Part shown: positions 38,382 through 48,389 of the stretch, piece by piece
Numbering within the stretch: position 1 is the first letter of the stretch
How the letters are laid out: each line of letters starts with the position of its first letter
Source: Corynebacterium alimapuense
GTDB lineage: Bacteria; Actinomycetota; Actinomycetes; Mycobacteriales; Mycobacteriaceae
Assembly: GCF_003716585.1 (NCBI RefSeq)
Contig: NZ_PTJO01000003.1
Span: 496,001-560,000 of the forward strand
Length of the DNA stretch: 64,000 nt
Reading direction: 5' to 3'
Made by a program: the position numbers and the translations under genes
Notes under the pieces: model-generated
What the model saw: the letters and a program-made list of their open reading frames with translations, nothing else
The model's database searches: none
Told to the model about the DNA's origin: nothing

Positions 38382-39482
38382 TTGTCCGCTCTCAATCCCA
38401 CAGACATGACCCTCGACCAGATACCTGAAGCCACCACGAAGTTACTGGCTGAGTTTATCCACGCACGCAGTGAACAGGTCGCCGCGATCGGCGGACCAGT
38501 CGCCGAGGCTGTCTCCCATCTGGAGTCTTTTATCCTCAACGGTGGAAAACGCATCCGACCGCTCTACGCATGGGCAGGTTTTATAGGTGGCGGTGGTCTC
38601 ACTAATACCGATGAAGACCCGCTGGCGATGCTCCGAGCCGCGGCTTCCTTGGAATTTATCCAAGCGTGTGCACTGATTCATGATGACATCATCGATGCAT
38701 CTGATACCAGGCGTGGAAGCCCAACGGTGCACCGCTCCGTGGAGGCTCGCCACCGTGATGCTCATTGGTCCGGCAGCTCCTCCCATTTCGGCGAATCCGT
38801 AGCCATCCTTGTCGGCGATCTGGCACTGGTGTGGGCCGAGGACATGTTCCAAGACTCAGGCCTTTCTTCCGAAGCGCTAGCAAGGGCTCGCGAACCGTGG
38901 AGAGCGATGCGTACGGAAGTCATCGGCGGGCAGCTTCTCGACATCGCTCTAGAAGCCGCCGCTAGTGAGGACATCTCCGCAGCTGACTCGGTCAATAGAT
39001 TCAAGACTGCCGCCTACACCATTGAGCGCCCCTTACATCTGGGAGCTGCCATCGCCAACGCCGAGGCCGATACCATCAGTGCCTTCCGAGGATATGGTCA
39101 GGATATTGGGGTCGCCTTCCAACTCCGCGATGATCAGCTCGGGGTCTATGGCGACCCGAAGCTAACCGGAAAACCTGCTGGCGATGACCTGCGCGAAGGT
39201 AAACGCACTGTCTTGCTAGCCACCGCACTCCGGTTGGCCGATAGCTCTGATCCTGCAGCTGCCGCCGCACTGCGATCTGGGATCGGATCAACCGCCGACC
39301 CACTAGAGCTGTCACATTTGGCAGATCTGATCGCTGGAACTGGAGCAGTCGCCGAGATCGAACAACGCATTGAACATCTGACCGAATCGGGACTCTCTCA
39401 TTTGGCCACCGCTCATACCTCAGCGGAGGTCACTCGTACGCTCACTGATCTGGCGATCCGCGCCACCGCCCGACGAAGCTAA
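38382..39482 (+). CDS. idsA: Polyprenyl diphosphate synthase (IdsA/geranylgeranyl type)
   Basis: Condenses isopentenyl diphosphate with allylic diphosphates, supplying carriers for cell-wall and mannan synthesis. In the 366-residue protein the first Asp-rich motif is DDIID at residues 101-105. The second is DDQLG at 250-254 (DDxxG rather than DDxxD), as is common in actinobacterial members. NGGKRIRP and AFQLRDDQLG are also diagnostic. The TTG start has AAGGA about 10 nt upstream. It is followed by mptA after 16 bp, an arrangement shared with mycobacteria (Rv2173-Rv2174) and C. glutamicum. Exact chain length made is not deducible. Confidence 0.9.
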   Translation: MSALNPTDMTLDQIPEATTKLLAEFIHARSEQVAAIGGPVAEAVSHLESFILNGGKRIRPLYAWAGFIGGGGLTNTDEDPLAMLRAAASLEFIQACALIHDDIIDASDTRRGSPTVHRSVEARHRDAHWSGSSSHFGESVAILVGDLALVWAEDMFQDSGLSSEALARAREPWRAMRTEVIGGQLLDIALEAAASEDISAADSVNRFKTAAYTIERPLHLGAAIANAEADTISAFRGYGQDIGVAFQLRDDQLGVYGDPKLTGKPAGDDLREGKRTVLLATALRLADSSDPAAAAALRSGIGSTADPLELSHLADLIAGTGAVAEIEQRIEHLTESGLSHLATAHTSAEVTRTLTDLAIRATARRS

Positions 39483-39498
39483 CCCACGGGACGTACAC

Positions 39499-41085
39499 AT
39501 GAACCTGACTGTCTCCAGGCTGCCCCATGCGATCACTCTCGGCGCAGTCGGCTCTTTCCTGATCCTGCTGGGCTCCTTCGGTGGCGGTGCTACCCGCAAT
39601 CGAGATGGCGTACTTGAGGCAACCGGTTTAGATTTTCTCGCCTACGGGCACGGGGCTGGCATCTCCAATATCGTTCTCTGGCTAGGCATGATGCTGTTGT
39701 TGGCCGGTTGGGTTTTGTTTGGCCATCGACACATCATCGGCACTAGCGGCTCGCCTGCAGACACGGGCGTCGAAAAGCGAGCTCAGCTGGTCCAGAAGGC
39801 ACTGTGGGTGTGGATAGCCCCGTTAGTGTTGGCCGCGCCGATACTCTCCCGCGATGTCTATTCCTACTTAATGCAAGGTGCGATGCTGCGCGATGGCTTC
39901 GATCCTTATACCCAAGGCGCTGCCGTTAATCCTGGACCCTACCTACTGGAGGTCTCCCATGATTGGCGCAACACAACTACTCCCTATGGTCCTTTACACC
40001 TGTGGATCGGTGAAGGCATCACTCGGTTAGTCGGTGACAGCGTCACCGCAGGAGTAATTGTTTATAAACTCATCTCGATCGCGGGATTCGGTGCTATCGC
40101 ATGGTCAGTTCCCAAAATCGCACGCCGGCTGGGTGGAAATCCTGCGCTAGCGCTGTGGTTAGGAGTCGCCAATCCAGTGATGATCCTGCACATGATCGGC
40201 GGCATGCACAATGAAGCGGTCATGGTTGGCCTAGTGAGCCTAGGGTTGCTCGCCGCCCTGCATGAGAAATTCCTGATGGGTATTGCTCTCATCGCAGTGG
40301 CCGTCTCGCTCAAAGCCACCGCAGCCATCGCGCTACCTTTCGTAGTTTGGATGGCCGTCCACCACTATGCAGGGGCCACAGCAACCCGCGGCCGGCAGGT
40401 CATTGTTTTTATAATCTCTGGCGCAGTCACAGTAGCCGAAACCCTCGCGGTAGTAGCTACGGTGACCTGGGCTTCTGGCGCGTCTTGGGGATGGCTCTCA
40501 GAGATCTCGGGAAACTCCAAGGTTATCAATCCCCTGGCACTGCCTTCCTTCCTGGCAGGAATAGTCACTCCATTTATGCAGCTGTTTGACGAGCAATATA
40601 ACTACAACGTTCCCCTGCAATTTTTCCGCAGCCTGTCGATGCTATTGATGCTCATCGGACTAGTGATCATCTGGTGGCTATTTAGAGGCGATAATCGCCG
40701 CGCCATCATGGGAACCGCAGCCGCCTACCAGGTAGCTTTCATATTTAACTCCGTGACTTTGCCGTGGTACTACGCCTCGGTGATATCCCTGCTGGGCACC
40801 TTTAGCCCCCCACGGTGGGTACTCCGTCTATCGACGGGCGCCTCAATCATGGTCACTCTCGCGTTCACCGGCAGCGGTAATCATCAGCTCTACAACGCCT
40901 GGTGGATGGCATGGGCGATCGTCTCAGCCTGGCTTTTGACCGACTTCATCTATCGGGATGGAGCCCTGGGGCGAAAGCTAGTGGCTCCTAGATCGCCATT
41001 GCTTGAGCCCGACGCACCACTTCACGCGCCAGCTGACCATGCAACGCCTCCACCGGTCGACCGGGCAGCGAATCGTCCTCAGTAA
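39499..41085 (+). CDS. mptA: Alpha-(1->6)-mannopyranosyltransferase MptA (GT-C)
   Basis: Membrane glycosyltransferase that uses polyprenyl-phosphate mannose to extend the alpha-1,6-mannan backbone of lipomannan. The 528-residue protein has about 12-13 hydrophobic segments. An acidic motif in the first periplasmic loop (LSRDVYSYLMQGAMLRDG, near residue 120) is typical for GT-C catalysis. GGMHNEAVMVGLVSLGL is a conserved MptA/B stretch. The Pro/Ala-rich C-terminus (about residue 500 on) is likely cytoplasmic. The last 98 bp overlap the 3' end of the Rv2175c-like gene on the opposite strand. Confidence 0.9.
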   Translation: MNLTVSRLPHAITLGAVGSFLILLGSFGGGATRNRDGVLEATGLDFLAYGHGAGISNIVLWLGMMLLLAGWVLFGHRHIIGTSGSPADTGVEKRAQLVQKALWVWIAPLVLAAPILSRDVYSYLMQGAMLRDGFDPYTQGAAVNPGPYLLEVSHDWRNTTTPYGPLHLWIGEGITRLVGDSVTAGVIVYKLISIAGFGAIAWSVPKIARRLGGNPALALWLGVANPVMILHMIGGMHNEAVMVGLVSLGLLAALHEKFLMGIALIAVAVSLKATAAIALPFVVWMAVHHYAGATATRGRQVIVFIISGAVTVAETLAVVATVTWASGASWGWLSEISGNSKVINPLALPSFLAGIVTPFMQLFDEQYNYNVPLQFFRSLSMLLMLIGLVIIWWLFRGDNRRAIMGTAAAYQVAFIFNSVTLPWYYASVISLLGTFSPPRWVLRLSTGASIMVTLAFTGSGNHQLYNAWWMAWAIVSAWLLTDFIYRDGALGRKLVAPRSPLLEPDAPLHAPADHATPPPVDRAANRPQ

Positions 41086-41368
41086 ACAGGTACTCGAGGA
41101 TCTCGACATCGGAGTAGCCACCATCGGTGAGCAGGGTAATCACACCCGGAACGAACTTCCCAGTCGTGGTGTTTCCACCAAACAGTGACGCCGGGATGCA
41201 ACGACCACTGTCAGAAACATAGGCAATCAGTTTTCGATCGGTCAGTAGATCATAGACTCGGGTAATCGGAACACCCATAAGTTCAGCTGCCTCAGGCAGG
41301 GAAAGCAGGGTTTCGTCGGCGAGCAGCTTCTCAAGGGAGCCAGTACTAAGGTTGTCTTTCGAATTCAC
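40988..41368 (-). CDS. Rv2175c-like DNA-binding protein
   Basis: The 126-residue protein has an N-terminal Ser/Asp-rich tail and a winged helix-turn-helix region (LLSLPEAAELMGVPITRVYDLLTD) followed by a beta-rich C-terminal half. In mycobacteria the orthologue binds DNA and is phosphorylated by PknL near its N-terminus. Here a threonine (STGSLEK, about residue 9) and divergent pknL suit the same relation. The GTG start at 41368 has a -10-like TAGAGT (41376-41381) 7 nt upstream, so it is probably leaderless. The 3' end overlaps mptA by 98 bp. Confidence 0.88.
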   Translation of the reverse strand: MNSKDNLSTGSLEKLLADETLLSLPEAAELMGVPITRVYDLLTDRKLIAYVSDSGRCIPASLFGGNTTTGKFVPGVITLLTDGGYSDVEILEYLFTEDDSLPGRPVEALHGQLAREVVRRAQAMAI

Positions 41369-41375
41369 GGAACCT

Positions 41376-41381
41376 ACTCTA
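41376..41381 (-). promoter_or_regulatory. Candidate -10 of the Rv2175c-like gene, leaderless
   Basis: TAGAGT on the minus strand ends 7 nt before the GTG start codon, leaving no room for a ribosome binding site. Confidence 0.45.
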
Positions 41382-41412
41382 CTGCCCCAGATAACAGATG
41401 GTCACTTCCTCG

Positions 41413-41443
41413 TTGGCATGGAGCATGCTCGGTGCACCATACT
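41413..41443 (+). promoter_or_regulatory. Candidate pknL promoter, leaderless
   Basis: TTGGCA (41413-41418) and CATACT (41438-41443) with a 19-bp spacer. The -10 ends 7 nt before the chosen ATG at 41451, so the mRNA probably starts at the start codon. The spacing is a little long. Confidence 0.45.
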
Positions 41444-41450
41444 GGTGGCC

Positions 41451-43673
41451 ATGATCCAACTGTCAGTGGGAGATGTTCTCGAGGACCGTTACCGCATCGA
41501 TCACCCGATCGCTCGCGGTGGCATGTCCACGGTCTATCGCTGTGTCGATCTGCGTCTGGGCCGAGCGGTGGCAGTGAAAGTCATGGATCACCGATACGTC
41601 TCAGATCCAGTATTCCGCCAACGGTTCCGCCGCGAGGCCCGTGCCATGGGCCAATTGGCACACCCCAATTTGGTCAACGTCTATGACTTCAGCTCCGATG
41701 GCAATCAGCTCTTCCTTGTTATGGAGCTGATCACCGGTGGGACCCTGCGTGAACTGCTCGCTGAACGCGGACCAATGCCGCCACATGCCGCCACATCCGT
41801 GCTCGCTTCGGTGCTCACCGGTTTGTCTGCAGTGCATGCCGTCGGGTTGGTTCACCGAGATATCAAGCCCGATAATGTTCTCATCAACCACGATCATCGG
41901 GTCAAGCTCGCTGACTTTGGTCTGGTCAGAGTCTCTAGTTCTTCTTCACCTAGCTCCCAGCAGATCATCGGTACCGTCGCGTACCTCTCACCAGAGCAGG
42001 TCGATGGCTCTGAGATCACGCCAGCCTCAGATGTCTATTCCGCGGGATTAGTCCTATTTGAGCTACTCACCGGCGATACTCCATTCAGCGGCGAGACTCC
42101 CCTTGACCACGCTTTCAGCCGCTTGGATGAGGTTGTCCCTGCGCCTGGCTCAATGATCTCAGGCATCCCCCCGCTTATCGACGCCCTAGTGGCCACTGCC
42201 ACGGCGCTTGACCCCAGGGACCGTTTCGCCGATGCCGGAGAGTTCCTCGCGGCTGTCGAGGACGTCGCCAGTGAACTGCGACTTCCTGCGTTCACAGTGC
42301 CCGTACCTGAGAACTCCGCGGCTAATCGTGCCGCCGCAGTGCCTACTGATATTACTGATCTCGTCGGCCCAGCAACCGGTGTCATTGATCTTCCTGCCGC
42401 TGATATCTCCGCGGATCCGCCCCAGAGCAGGGAAACCATCATGCTAGAAGCAGAGGACTCCCCGGAGACGGGCTCGCCCCTGCCCTATGCCGTGGCTCCG
42501 ACGCAGCTTCAGCAGCCGGAAGGAACCGCGCCCGCAGAACCTGTCGTGGATAGTCGGCAAGCTCCTGCGCCATCGACTCCTAATGATCCTCCGCTCACCA
42601 ACCGCTCCCAAGCCGGACTCATCATCTGGCTTTTGTTGGTCGTATTAATCACGGTTTCAGTCGCCATCGGTGGCTGGTGGTTTGGATCAGGACGATACGG
42701 TGAAATCCCGCAAGTATTAGGCATGGACAGCATCGAAGCTGTCGCAGTAATGGAGGACGCTGGATTCACTCCGGCGACACGCACTGTCTACAGCGATGAA
42801 ATTCCAGCTGAGCAGATCGCCGGAACCGACCCAGAGATCGGTGACCGTCTGGTCCGCGGTCAAGAAGTCACTGTTTTGGTCTCCCAAGGGCAGCCGACAG
42901 TACCTTCTGCCGAGGGGATGGACATCCTAGCTTTCCAAGAGGCAGCCTCCGAACGCACCCTCGATGTGGTCACCGGCGATCCGATTTACTCCGCAAACGT
43001 GCCCGAAGGCGCAGTCGCTCGCACCACCCCTTCCGGAGGAGACACCGCCCCCATCGGATCTACCGTTACCGTCCAACTCTCTCGCGGGCCCGAACCTGTC
43101 CAAGTACCCAACCTTGTTGGCGTGGATTTAGCTGAAGCCCAAACTAGGCTCGGCACGCTAGGTCTCAATGTCACCCGTATTCAACGAGAATTCGATGAGG
43201 ATGCCGGCGTCAACGAAGTCATCGACGTCTCTCCTCCCACTGGCACCATGTTGACCAGAGGCAATGAAATCACCCTAGTGGTCAACAACGCTCTAGAAGT
43301 GCCAGATGTAATTGGCCTGGATTATGAGGCGGCCACCGCGGCTATCAAAGCCGCGGGATTTAGCGTCAGTGATGTCGAACGCACTGGTACAGAACCTGAG
43401 GCCTCCGGAAACACCGTCTTGGCTACCAGCCCAAGCGCCGGTGAGACCGTGGCGCTCGGTGATACCAAGATGGAACTTAGCTTGCCCCGCTACGTGCTCG
43501 TGCCAGATCTCGAGGGGATGACGGGCGCCCAGGCTAACACCGCATTGGAAGACATCGGACTGGAAACTAATCTCAAAAGCAGCCAGCTCGAGAAAATCGT
43601 CACTGATCAGCGCCCCGAATCCGGAGATGACACGCGCGCAGGTTCTACCGTGAGGCTGTCGTTGGAGGACTAG
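41451..43673 (+). CDS. pknL: Serine/threonine protein kinase PknL with five PASTA domains
   Basis: Membrane receptor kinase, 740 residues from the ATG at 41451. The kinase domain starts near residue 14: glycine loop IARGGMSTVYR, VAIK lysine K43, catalytic HRDIKPDN (D137) and DFG at 155-157. A Pro/Ala-rich linker (about 280-385) is followed by one membrane segment (388-412) and five PASTA units to the C-terminus. These would sense muropeptides or lipid II outside the cell. An upstream ATG (41352) would add 33 residues overlapping the promoter, so it is rejected. It is divergent from its likely substrate gene and its stop overlaps that of the esterase gene (CTAG). Confidence 0.95.
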   Translation: MIQLSVGDVLEDRYRIDHPIARGGMSTVYRCVDLRLGRAVAVKVMDHRYVSDPVFRQRFRREARAMGQLAHPNLVNVYDFSSDGNQLFLVMELITGGTLRELLAERGPMPPHAATSVLASVLTGLSAVHAVGLVHRDIKPDNVLINHDHRVKLADFGLVRVSSSSSPSSQQIIGTVAYLSPEQVDGSEITPASDVYSAGLVLFELLTGDTPFSGETPLDHAFSRLDEVVPAPGSMISGIPPLIDALVATATALDPRDRFADAGEFLAAVEDVASELRLPAFTVPVPENSAANRAAAVPTDITDLVGPATGVIDLPAADISADPPQSRETIMLEAEDSPETGSPLPYAVAPTQLQQPEGTAPAEPVVDSRQAPAPSTPNDPPLTNRSQAGLIIWLLLVVLITVSVAIGGWWFGSGRYGEIPQVLGMDSIEAVAVMEDAGFTPATRTVYSDEIPAEQIAGTDPEIGDRLVRGQEVTVLVSQGQPTVPSAEGMDILAFQEAASERTLDVVTGDPIYSANVPEGAVARTTPSGGDTAPIGSTVTVQLSRGPEPVQVPNLVGVDLAEAQTRLGTLGLNVTRIQREFDEDAGVNEVIDVSPPTGTMLTRGNEITLVVNNALEVPDVIGLDYEAATAAIKAAGFSVSDVERTGTEPEASGNTVLATSPSAGETVALGDTKMELSLPRYVLVPDLEGMTGAQANTALEDIGLETNLKSSQLEKIVTDQRPESGDDTRAGSTVRLSLED

Positions 43674-44839
43674 TAAAGCGCGGTCTTAACGTGCTCCCAC
43701 GCTGGGGAAAGTTCTTCCCGGTAATTATTCCAATTATGGGTGCCGTTGCCCTTGTAATGGACCTCCTGATGATTCATTCCTAGGTCAGTCATAGCTGTAT
43801 CAAGGCTCTCAGTGCAGCTGAGCACTCCGCGCTCAAGAACCGAACCGCCGGTCATGCTAACTACATCTGTACCGAAAAACTCGCGGTCTTCCGCAGTTAC
43901 TGCCCCATTAGCGGCAGAGAGGTAAACCGACATATCGCGGAGACCTTCTGGGTCGTTGACCACGTCGTGGTTAACCCATTCTTCGGAGCCAAATGGTCCC
44001 CACAAATTCTCCACATTTCCGCCACGAGAGCCGACAATCAGACTGGTCATCTGCCGACCAATAGGGTCAAGGGTGGAATAGCAACCAGAGATACCGAAGG
44101 TGGCGTCGAAAAACTCTGGGTTGTCGTTGGCCAAATGAACCGCGCCGATAGCTCCCATGGACAGACCGCCGACAGCGCGCTTGCCGTTGAAATTCAACTC
44201 CGCTTCTTGCTCCAACAGAGGTGCAATTTCGTCTACTAGGAAGGTCTCCCACATGTGCACTCCGAGAGCTGAGTCTTTAGATACCCAGTCGGAGAACATC
44301 GATGCTGAGGCTTCAGTAGGGATAACCAGGGTGACATCTTGATCACCAAATACAGAGGAGAGGTCGCCTTCTTCCACCCACCCGGCGTTATAGGGAGTAT
44401 TAATTCCTGAGAGCATATAAAGCATCGGTGCAGGTGCTTCCGAGTCAGCGGCTCTCATAATCTGGACGGAGACGTCGCGTTGCATAGCTGGTGAGGCAAT
44501 AGTCCAACGCTCTAGCCGCTCACCTGCATCAATAACTCGGCGGTCAAGAATCTCAGCCTTCTCAATGTCCCTAGTCGCCAGAGGATATTCAGAGTTGCTA
44601 GAGACTAATGGGCCGCTGAGCGAAATATCAGCTGAACCAATAGCATTAAGCGAGCTCAGTGCCGCTTCCAAAGTGGAACCGGTCCATTCCAGATCTTGGC
44701 TGGAGCCTTCGACTGAACCAGCGATGACTCCGTTGACCCCTTCTTCTGCGCTTTGCGCCGCAGCTGGAGAGATACTCCCCAGTGAAATGGCCACGGTAGC
44801 CGAAGCTGCCATGAGTGTACGTAGCTGCTGTGCCTTCAT
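43670..44839 (-). CDS. Secreted mycolyltransferase-type esterase (antigen 85 family)
   Basis: Alpha/beta hydrolase of the esterase D/antigen 85 group that transfers corynomycolates to trehalose or cell-wall arabinogalactan. The 389-residue protein has a signal peptide (cleavage after SPAAA-Q, about residue 28), a mature N-terminal extension, and the nucleophile elbow GGLSMGAIGAVHLA. The acid and histidine appear late (NHQEVHYKGNGTHNWNNY, with the His in THNW). Position between pknL and aroG suits C. glutamicum cmt4, but I do not assign the symbol firmly. AAGG precedes the ATG. It is convergent with pknL. Confidence 0.87.
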   Translation of the reverse strand: MKAQQLRTLMAASATVAISLGSISPAAAQSAEEGVNGVIAGSVEGSSQDLEWTGSTLEAALSSLNAIGSADISLSGPLVSSNSEYPLATRDIEKAEILDRRVIDAGERLERWTIASPAMQRDVSVQIMRAADSEAPAPMLYMLSGINTPYNAGWVEEGDLSSVFGDQDVTLVIPTEASASMFSDWVSKDSALGVHMWETFLVDEIAPLLEQEAELNFNGKRAVGGLSMGAIGAVHLANDNPEFFDATFGISGCYSTLDPIGRQMTSLIVGSRGGNVENLWGPFGSEEWVNHDVVNDPEGLRDMSVYLSAANGAVTAEDREFFGTDVVSMTGGSVLERGVLSCTESLDTAMTDLGMNHQEVHYKGNGTHNWNNYREELSPAWEHVKTALY

Positions 44840-44863
44840 ATTAAGAACCTTGTTCTATAGATA

Positions 44864-44906
44864 ATCCCCCAGGCCCATTTCCAGAAGAGAAATGAGTCTG
44901 GGGGAT
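44864..44906 (-). terminator. Hairpin after aroG, probable terminator
   Basis: Outer 9-bp stem ATCCCCCAG/CTGGGGGAT with an inner stem CATTTC/GAAATG, lying between the aroG stop and the esterase start on the minus strand. The trailing T-tract is poor (TTATCTATAG). Confidence 0.5.
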
Positions 44907-44940
44907 AAATTAAGAAAGCCTACTGGCCTCCTCAGATGGG

Positions 44941-46894
<1,954 letters not shown>

Positions 46895-47000
46895 GGCCAA
46901 CTCGTCCCTTCACGAATTCCCACACCTGTGGCGGGATCGTTCTTTAGCCTAACTGGCTGACAACCCCCACTGGCGCTCGGGTAGCCGTGCCCTGGCCAGA

Positions 47001-47006
47001 TATAGT
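47001..47006 (+). promoter_or_regulatory. -10 box of mptC-like gene, leaderless
   Basis: TATAGT ends 6 nt before the GTG at 47013, so transcription should start at the codon. No ribosome binding site is present. The -35 is unclear. Confidence 0.55.
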
Positions 47007-47012
47007 CATCCT

Positions 47013-48389
47013 GTGTACTCCCCTTCACTCATAGTTTCCCCATTAGAACGCCCTGCTTGGCTCAGCGGCCGCAGTAGGACCGTTGTCGTCGCCATCTCGG
47101 TATTGCTGGCAGTGGCTGCATTATTGCCTTGGCTGATTACTTCCGGCCTCAGCTGGTATTACCACATTGATTATGATGTCTACCGCGAAGGTGGGCGAGC
47201 ATTTTTGGAGGGCCAGGAGCTCTACACTCGTCTCTACCAAGTCGAGGGAATCGACCTTCCTTTCACTTATCCCCCGCTTGCCGCAATTTTGTTCGCGCCA
47301 TTAGCGTGGATTCCCCTTGGTCTCGGTTCCGCTCTATTGACGGTGGCTACCGCAGTAGCTTTGTGGTGGTGCGTGGTCCTCGTCGTTCGTCACAGCCTGC
47401 CGGAGTGGTCGGACCAGGATCATCGGGTCATCGCCACGATAGTCCTTCCCTTGGCGCTATTAGCCGAGCCAGTCCGGGAGACCTTGTCATTTGGTCAGGT
47501 CAATATTTTGCTGATGACCTTGGTACTCACCGATGTCCTTGCTCGACGGACGCTTTTACCCCGGGGTGTTCTCATCGGCCTAGCAGCGGCAATCAAGCTG
47601 ACTCCTGCTGTGTTTATTCTGATCTTTTTCGTCCGGCGCCAATGGCGAGAGGCGGCTACGACCGTAGCCTCAGCGGTGGCTGTGACACTCTTGGCTGCCC
47701 TGATTAGTCCACAGAATTCACTGACCTATTGGTTGGATACGCTTTCGGACCCAGGCAGGATCGGTGGCTTGGCCTACGCTGGAAATCAGTCCATCCGGGG
47801 TATGTTGACCCGTTTGTCGGATCCTGAACAGACCTCTTCTAGTTTGCCGTGGCTAGTGCTCGTGATACTCGCTCTTGCCACTATTATCACCGCGATGGTG
47901 CTGGTCGAGCGGACTGCTCGGAACACGGACGCTTCCCCGGATTTGGGATTGGTCCTCTTGGCTTCCCTAGCCGCACTGTTGTGCTCACCGGTGTCATGGT
48001 CCCACCACTGGGTCTGGTTGGTCCCCTTTGCTGTGGCCTTAGCAATCGCTGCCTGGCATGCGCCGAAGGGAACTTATCGACGTCTCGCGTTCTTCCTCGC
48101 AACCGGGGTCACTGCGGTTATGCTCATCGGACCGCACTGGCTGCTGCCACGAACCAACGATGTCGAATATGACTGGCCGTGGTGGACTCAACTGCTGGGT
48201 AACTCATACTTAGTGGTGGCGATCTTGATCTTGATCAGCGCATTGTGGGCACCCTCGCTGATGATTCCATCCCGCACTGGAGTTGAGCCAGAAACGACGG
48301 CGCGGAAAGTGTGGTCGTGGGTGGTCCTCGCGACCTTTGCCAGCTTGGCGGTTTCCCTACTGGTTCGGATTATTCTCGGGCCACTTTAA
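47013..48389 (+). CDS. mptC: Alpha-(1->2)-mannosyltransferase, MptC-like (GT87, GT-C)
   Basis: Polytopic glycosyltransferase that adds alpha-1,2-mannose side branches to lipomannan (Rv2181 orthologue by position and topology). The 458-residue protein has about ten membrane segments. The first periplasmic loop has HIDYDVYREGGRAFLEG (two acidic residues after the first segment, GT-C style). LPFTYPPLAAILFAPLAW is a family-conserved stretch. It is flanked by RNase AS and PlsC genes as in mycobacteria. The GTG start appears leaderless. The last 20 bp overlap the acyltransferase gene on the other strand. Confidence 0.83.
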   Translation: MYSPSLIVSPLERPAWLSGRSRTVVVAISVLLAVAALLPWLITSGLSWYYHIDYDVYREGGRAFLEGQELYTRLYQVEGIDLPFTYPPLAAILFAPLAWIPLGLGSALLTVATAVALWWCVVLVVRHSLPEWSDQDHRVIATIVLPLALLAEPVRETLSFGQVNILLMTLVLTDVLARRTLLPRGVLIGLAAAIKLTPAVFILIFFVRRQWREAATTVASAVAVTLLAALISPQNSLTYWLDTLSDPGRIGGLAYAGNQSIRGMLTRLSDPEQTSSSLPWLVLVILALATIITAMVLVERTARNTDASPDLGLVLLASLAALLCSPVSWSHHWVWLVPFAVALAIAAWHAPKGTYRRLAFFLATGVTAVMLIGPHWLLPRTNDVEYDWPWWTQLLGNSYLVVAILILISALWAPSLMIPSRTGVEPETTARKVWSWVVLATFASLAVSLLVRIILGPL

